Of a stretch of DNA of 10,581 nucleotides, positions 7,801 to 10,581 are shown piece after piece. Position 1 is the first letter of the stretch. Each line of letters begins with the position of its first letter. The notes under the pieces are model-generated. The model saw only the letters and a list, made by a program, of their open reading frames with translations, searched no databases and was not told the DNA's origin. The position numbers were made by a program, and so were the translations under genes. The stretch is from contig JAHIKR010000397.1 of assembly GCA_018897415.1 (NCBI GenBank), forward strand, positions 1 to 10,581, read 5' to 3'. The DNA is from Pseudomonadota bacterium (GTDB lineage: Bacteria; Desulfobacterota; Desulfobacteria; Desulfobacterales; ETH-SRB1).

Positions 7801-9211
7801 TCTTTCACATGGCGCAATGGTTGAAATAGGCCAGGCTGTTGGCATTTTAGCAGCTCAATCTATTGGTGAACCTGGAACTCAGCTTACAATGCGTACATTT
7901 CATATTGGTGGAACAGCAAGCCGGAGAGTTGAACAGGCTGATATCAGAGCTCGAGTAGATGGGACTGTAAATTTTATTGATCTGAATATAGTAGAAAATG
8001 CTGATAAAGAATTTGTTGTTATGAACCGGCGTGGCGGTGAATTAGCCATTATTGGTGAAGCCGGACGAGAGAGAGAACGGTTTCCCGTTATCTATGGCGT
8101 TCACATTGAAGTTAAAGACGGTCAAGAGGTTAAAGCCGGAGATCTTTTAGCGACGTGGGATCCATTTGCGACACCAATTATTACAGAGGTTGATGGAATT
8201 GTAAAATTCGGAGATATCATATCAGGTAAAACCATGCAGGAGAAGGTTGATCCGGCAACTGGAAAGTCAAGTCGTACTATAATTGAATCAAAGAGTATTG
8301 ATGAACGTCCAAGAATTTCTATAAAAGACAAAGATGGAAAAACAGCTAAACTTTCAAGCTCAAAGGGGATGGCGCGATACATGCTGCCATTGGGAGCTAT
8401 CTTGCTTGTTGCGGAGGGTGATTATGTCCATGCCGGTGGCGTTATTGCAAAGCTTTCGCGCGCAACTACCAAGACCAAGGATATTACAGGCGGTCTTCCA
8501 AGAGTTGCTGAGCTTTTTGAGGTTCGCAAACCAAAAGAAATAGCTGTGTTGAGTGAAATCGATGGATATATTTCAATTTCTAAGGAAACAAAAAAAGGTA
8601 AGCAGAAAATAACAGTTACTCCTGTCGATGTTGGTGAAAAGAAGGAATATCTGATTCCACAGGGCAAGCATATAAATGTTTATGAAGGAGATTATATAAG
8701 GGCAGGTGAACCTATGATTGGTGGTTCAGCGATACCTCAGGATATATTGAATATCAAGGGAGATATAGCATTAGCTCGCTATATAGTTGATGAAGTTCAG
8801 GAAGTATACCGTTTGCAGGGCGTGAGGATAAATGACAAACATATTGAGGTAATCGTAAGGCAGATGATGAGGCGTGTTAAGATCATTGAAACTGGTGACA
8901 CTGAATTTATTTATGAGGAGCAGGTAGATAAAGTAAGATTTGAGGATGCTAACAAAGAGGTGATCGAAAAAGGTGGAAAACCTGCTGTGGCTGAACCGCT
9001 TATTTTGGGAATTACCAAGGCTTCTCTCAGTACCGAAAGTTTTATCTCTGCTGCTTCGTTTCAAGAGACAACAAAAGTCCTTACAGATGCGAGTATTGCA
9101 GGGAAAGAAGATTGTCTTATGGGGCTTAAGGAAAATGTTATTATGGGTAGACTTATTCCCGCAGGTACCGGCTTGCCTTTATACAGTGATGTCGAGGTTG
9201 TCCCGACTTAA
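4814..9211 (+). CDS. rpoC: DNA-directed RNA polymerase subunit beta' with an internal parvulin-like insert
   Basis: This is the beta' subunit, 1465 residues from the preferred start (E. coli 1407). The N-terminal zinc ribbon has C70, C72, C85 and C88. The catalytic Mg-binding motif NADFDGDQMAVH has D460, D462 and D464. The second zinc site is C908, C982, C989 and C992. The bridge helix is around 863-897 (THGARKGLADTALKTA from 870). The trigger loop includes M1026, R1027 and H1030. A long region between the trigger loop and the C-terminus matches the proteobacterial SI3-type layout. From the bridge helix on, numbering is shifted by +94 relative to E. coli, mostly because about 100 extra residues (about 573-673) resembling a parvulin domain interrupt the segment between TTVGRILLWEIIP and PFDSVNKVMDKKAL. 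All polymerase signatures are kept and the reading frame is open throughout, so it should be a working subunit. An upstream in-frame ATG at 4799 would add five residues but lacks a ribosome binding site. Confidence 0.98.
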   Translation: METLYDFFAKPMDPRHYKSVKIGLASPEQILKWSHGEIKKPETINYRTFKPERDGLFCAKIFGPTKDYECNCGKYKRMKHRGVICEKCGVEVIQSKVRRERMAHIQLATPCAHIWFLKSLPSKLCNLLDMSLKNIEKVLYFDSYIVVDPKDTSLSRGQLLSDDKYYEAREVYGTKFEAGIGAEAVKKLLESIDLDALYKELREDISSTGSVARRQKLSKRLKIVDAFRRSGINPVWMIMDVIPVLPPDLRPLVPLEGGRFATSDLNDLYRRVINRNNRLKRLVDLNAPDIIVRNEKRMLQESVDVLFDNGRHGRVITGTNKRPLKSLSDTLKGKQGRFRQNLLGKRVDYSGRTVITIGPNLRLHQCGLPKKMALELFKPFVYYRLEQKGLVSTVKSAKKMVEKGTSDVWDALDEVVKEYPVMLNRAPTLHRLGIQAFEPILIEGKAIQLHPLVCTAFNADFDGDQMAVHIPLSVEAQIECRVLMLSSNNILSPANGSPIIVPSQDIVLGIYYMTREIEGARGDGKKFAGPEEVRSAYDAGAVDLHAKITVRINKKRFDTTVGRILLWEIIPKDNIMLMRQIMVPSEKEAKTVYDKLQKGASFVDMARQYSQSLDKKNGGVLGLLRKDEFKRIYQAKDEDVNTVFSLKQGEISNIIYSDDAYHIFEIIEKQPEIPFDSVNKVMDKKALREFVDYAYRNLGPKATVILSDRLKNIGYKYSTEGGLSISIDAMIIPSAKWEILKRAEKQVAEISRQYTEGLITQGEKYNKVVDIWAKATDDVADEMMESMKMVPVVNKEGEPVFGKDKKPVLMESFNPIYMMADSGARGSKDQMRQLAGMRGLMAKPSGEIIETPITANFREGLSVLQYFISTHGARKGLADTALKTANSGYLTRRLADVAQDCVIMETDCGTMMGVEVESLVEGGEIIQRLGERILGRFASEDILDPFTDEVLVKAGGDIDEEAVEKIEEAGVTIVKIRSVLTCKTKHGVCARCYGRDLSHGAMVEIGQAVGILAAQSIGEPGTQLTMRTFHIGGTASRRVEQADIRARVDGTVNFIDLNIVENADKEFVVMNRRGGELAIIGEAGRERERFPVIYGVHIEVKDGQEVKAGDLLATWDPFATPIITEVDGIVKFGDIISGKTMQEKVDPATGKSSRTIIESKSIDERPRISIKDKDGKTAKLSSSKGMARYMLPLGAILLVAEGDYVHAGGVIAKLSRATTKTKDITGGLPRVAELFEVRKPKEIAVLSEIDGYISISKETKKGKQKITVTPVDVGEKKEYLIPQGKHINVYEGDYIRAGEPMIGGSAIPQDILNIKGDIALARYIVDEVQEVYRLQGVRINDKHIEVIVRQMMRRVKIIETGDTEFIYEEQVDKVRFEDANKEVIEKGGKPAVAEPLILGITKASLSTESFISAASFQETTKVLTDASIAGKEDCLMGLKENVIMGRLIPAGTGLPLYSDVEVVPT
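6530..6832 (+). other. Parvulin (PpiC/rotamase)-like domain embedded in RpoC
   Basis: Residues about 573-673 of RpoC have no counterpart in E. coli beta'. They follow the parvulin pattern in order: RQIMVPSEKEAKTVYDKL (first strand and helix), GASFVDMARQYS (second helix with the usual G-x-x-F-x-x-x-A-x-x-x-S spacing), KKNGGVLGLL (the GGxLG loop), then VFSLKQGEIS, and AYHIFEIIEKQ as the final G-Y-H-I-type strand. The length of about 91 residues for the core fits a single parvulin unit. Parvulins catalyse prolyl cis-trans isomerisation or act as peptide-binding chaperone modules. The domain is in frame, and base composition looks similar to its surroundings. It lies about 60 residues before the rim-helix segment, so a location near the secondary channel is inferred. 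Confidence 0.85.
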
Positions 9212-9247
9212 ATTTCTTACATGATATATTATTATAAAATCATATTT

Positions 9248-9277
9248 AGCTTTTATTTGATTTTTGCATAAAAAGCT
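9248..9277 (+). other. AT-rich hairpin in the rpoC-rpsL spacer
   Basis: AGCTTTTAT (9248-9256) can pair with ATAAAAAGCT (9268-9277), giving 7 bp plus 2 bp beyond one bulged A. The stem is weak, has no T-run after it, and touches the -35 box of the candidate promoter. It is a poor candidate for an rpoC terminator, and no better one was found between 9212 and 9372. Confidence 0.25.
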
Positions 9278-9303
9278 TGACAGTATTGTTCTATGAGTAT
9301 AAT
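9277..9303 (+). promoter_or_regulatory. Candidate sigma-70-type promoter for the rpsL operon
   Basis: A perfect TTGACA (9277-9282) and a perfect TATAAT (9298-9303) are separated by 15 bases, shorter than the usual 16-18. Transcription would begin near 9310, leaving a leader of about 60 bases before rpsL. The region is AT-rich, as promoters of highly expressed ribosomal genes often are. It would let the S12/S7 genes be expressed independently of rpoBC. The short spacer is the main reservation. Confidence 0.65.
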
Positions 9304-9372
9304 TAAAATCTTTTTTGTCAACATGTGAAATACGTTTACGAATACTATATTAGAGTCCTTTAAGGGGAAAAT

Positions 9373-9744
9373 ATGCCGACCATTAACCAGCTAGTTAGAA
9401 AAGGCAGGAAGCGAATTAAAAAGAAGACCAATACGCCGGCTCTGAAGGGATCTCCACAAAAGAGGGGAGTGTGTACACGCGTATATACTTCAACACCCAA
9501 AAAGCCCAATTCTGCTTTGCGTAAAGTTGCAAGGGTCAGGCTGACTACAGGGGCAGAGGTTACAGCTTATATCCCTGGTGTCGGGCATAATCTTCAGGAA
9601 CATTCGGTAGTTCTGGTTCGTGGAGGTCGTGTAAAGGATTTGCCCGGTGTAAGGTATCATATTGTAAGGGGTATTCTTGATACACTGGGGGTCGAGGACC
9701 GTAAGCAGGGAAGATCGAAATACGGTGCAAAGAAGCCTAAATAA
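9373..9744 (+). CDS. rpsL: Ribosomal protein S12
   Basis: This 123-residue protein of normal length is S12, which sits at the 30S decoding centre and takes part in codon-anticodon checking. The first signature TPKKPNSALRKVARVRL runs from T41, with K43 in the streptomycin-sensitive state. The second, GGRVKDLPGVRYH, contains K88, D89 and P91. D89 is the residue methylthiolated by RimO in E. coli. The N-terminus MPTINQLVRKGRK is the usual one. The start has AAGGGGA at 9362-9368, well spaced. It is the first gene after rpoC, separated by 161 bases with a promoter-like sequence, and is followed by rpsG after 20 bases. Confidence 0.99.
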   Translation: MPTINQLVRKGRKRIKKKTNTPALKGSPQKRGVCTRVYTSTPKKPNSALRKVARVRLTTGAEVTAYIPGVGHNLQEHSVVLVRGGRVKDLPGVRYHIVRGILDTLGVEDRKQGRSKYGAKKPK

Positions 9745-9764
9745 TTTAATATTATGGTGAAGAT

Positions 9765-10235
9765 ATGCCAAGAAGAAGAGAAGTACCTGAGAGAATAACT
9801 ATACCTGATTCCAAGTATAGCAATAAGCTCATATCAAAATTCATAAAATCTATGATGCGGGATGGGAAGAAGAGCGTAGCAGAGAGGATGTTGTACGGTG
9901 CATTTGATATCATTGAAAAAAGGACAAATGAATCTCCACTAAAGATTTTTGAAAAGGCAATTGATAATGTTAGGCCAATAATTGAAGTTAAGTCGCGACG
10001 TGTAGGTGGCTCAGCCTATCAGGTTCCTACAGAAATCAGACCATCCCGTCGGACGGCTTTAGGTATTAGATGGATTATAGGTTTTGCACGCAAAAGACCT
10101 GAAAAGAGTATGGCTAAAAAATTGGCCGGAGAGTTATTAGATGCTGCTAATAATAGAGGTGCTTCTGCCAAGAAAAGGGAAGATACGCATAAAATGGCTG
10201 ATGCAAACAAGGCATTCGCACATTATCGCTGGTAA
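9765..10235 (+). CDS. rpsG: Ribosomal protein S7
   Basis: This 156-residue protein is S7, which nucleates assembly of the 30S head by binding 16S rRNA and lines the E-site tRNA path. Visible family blocks are PRRREVPER at the N-terminus, the central KSRRVGGSAYQVPTEIRPSR hairpin region, LGIRWIIGFARKR, and the C-terminal EDTHKMADANKAFAHYRW. A GGTGA at 9756-9760 precedes the ATG and is only a modest ribosome binding site, so translation may be partly coupled to rpsL. In E. coli S7 represses its own operon by binding a roughly 100-base rpsL-rpsG spacer. Here the spacer is 20 bases, so that operator is absent in its known form. The stop codon is immediately followed by a long palindrome. Confidence 0.99.
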   Translation: MPRRREVPERITIPDSKYSNKLISKFIKSMMRDGKKSVAERMLYGAFDIIEKRTNESPLKIFEKAIDNVRPIIEVKSRRVGGSAYQVPTEIRPSRRTALGIRWIIGFARKRPEKSMAKKLAGELLDAANNRGASAKKREDTHKMADANKAFAHYRW

Positions 10236-10363
10236 CCCTAATTGAGCGAGAGCCGATGATACCCCATCTCCTGCGTTGTCAATGGTTCGCAGTAGTTTTA
10301 TACTACGGCTTCACCATTTCCGCTTTGGATCTGGGGCATCCTCGACTCTCGTTCAATCAGGGT
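10235..10363. repeat. Long imperfect palindrome, possible MITE or REP-like element
   Basis: The 31-base outer arms (10235-10265 and 10333-10363) are inverted copies with 26 Watson-Crick pairs, one G-U and four mismatches. Pairing continues inward: 10269-10271 with 10327-10329, 10273-10275 with 10321-10323, AATGGT 10281-10286 with ACCATT 10313-10318, and GTAGT 10292-10296 with ACTAC 10302-10306 around a 5-base loop. The whole 129 bases can therefore fold into one long hairpin on either strand. It begins on the last base of the rpsG stop codon. No T-run follows, no ORF is present and no target duplication was found. A dispersed palindromic repeat is inferred; an RNA-processing site is the alternative. 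Confidence 0.7.
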
Positions 10364-10387
10364 GATTAAGTCATGAAAAAATGTTTA

Positions 10388-10435
10388 TAGCTCAAAGTTT
10401 AAAGTGAATTATTCAAACCGTTAAGCTTTGAGTTA
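10388..10435 (+). promoter_or_regulatory. 15-bp hairpin just upstream of the tuf ribosome binding site
   Basis: Bases 10388-10402 pair with 10421-10435 without a break (15 bp, two G-U) around an 18-base loop. The stem ends five bases before the AGGAGG of tuf and is followed by ATTTT. It could be a weak attenuator, a transcript-processing site or a 5' stabilising structure for tuf mRNA. The sequence alone does not decide between these. Confidence 0.5.
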
Positions 10436-10454
10436 ATTTTAGGAGGGCGGAGAT

Positions 10455-10581
10455 ATGGCTAAGGAAAAGTTTAAGCGAACCAAGCCGCATGTTAATGTAG
10501 GTACCATTGGTCATATAGATCATGGTAAGACCACTCTTACGGCGGCGATAACGAAGCATATGGGATTTAAGGGCATGGCTG
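10455..10581 (+). CDS. tuf: Translation elongation factor Tu, N-terminal end (partial)
   Basis: The 42 visible codons begin MAKEKFKRTKPHVNVGTIGH and continue through the G1 nucleotide-binding loop GHIDHGKTTLTAAITK, the hallmark of EF-Tu. EF-G starts differently, which excludes fusA. EF-Tu is the GTPase that delivers aminoacyl-tRNA to the ribosomal A site. The start has a strong AGGAGG at 10441-10446, eight bases before the ATG. The gene runs off the window. It follows rpsG after a 219-base gap with two inverted-repeat structures, in the place where fusA is commonly found. Confidence 0.97.
   Translation, partial: MAKEKFKRTKPHVNVGTIGHIDHGKTTLTAAITKHMGFKGMA

Noticed and set aside
9315..9351. 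Second rpsL promoter using TTGTCA with TACTAT or TATATT
   Set aside because: The spacing is 22 bases or more, which is too long for a sigma-70 promoter.
10333..10380. Intrinsic terminator after rpsG
   Set aside because: The long palindrome is not followed by a T-run on the + strand, so a classical intrinsic terminator is not supported.
10373..10390. Five-codon mini-ORF (MKKCL) before tuf, as a possible leader peptide
   Set aside because: It has no Shine-Dalgarno sequence, is extremely short, and has no codon pattern suggesting attenuation.

Overview
The window is a stretch of core transcription/translation genes, all on the + strand: the end of rplJ, then rplL, rpoB, rpoC, rpsL, rpsG and the start of tuf. 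This is the rplJL-rpoBC ('beta') operon running directly into a str-type ribosomal operon. The DNA is moderately AT-rich. RpoB and RpoC have proteobacterial-type architecture, and the window as a whole looks to me like a Desulfobacterota ('deltaproteobacterial') bacterium, plausibly Desulfobacterales. That placement rests on general resemblance only.

Layout. Positions 1-89 hold the C-terminus of ribosomal protein L10 and 143-529 hold L7/L12. A 141-base gap (530-670) follows and contains a long extended hairpin (566-628) where other bacteria have an attenuator or RNase III site. Next come RpoB (671-4786) and RpoC (best start 4814, end 9211). A 161-base gap with a good sigma-70-type promoter (9277-9303) leads into rpsL (9373-9744) and rpsG (9765-10235), which are only 20 bases apart. 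A 219-base gap then carries a ~129-bp imperfect palindrome that abuts the rpsG stop codon, and a second 15-bp stem just before the ribosome binding site of tuf (10455 to the window edge). fusA, which commonly sits between rpsG and tuf, is not there.

The main finding is inside RpoC. About 100 extra residues (about 573-673) interrupt the conserved segment that runs from the active-site region to the secondary-channel rim helices. The extra segment reads as a parvulin (PpiC/SurA/PrsA-type rotamase) domain, embedded in frame in an otherwise intact beta' subunit. The catalytic NADFDGD motif, both zinc sites, the bridge helix and the trigger loop are all retained. Several parvulin active-site positions are substituted, so the domain may be a binding module rather than an enzyme. 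Its position suggests that it lies near the secondary channel, where Gre factors and DksA act, but this is an inference.

The genes work together in the usual way. L10 and L7/L12 form the ribosomal stalk that recruits EF-Tu and the other translational GTPases. S12 and S7 build the 30S decoding and tRNA-path regions. RpoB and RpoC form the RNA polymerase catalytic core.
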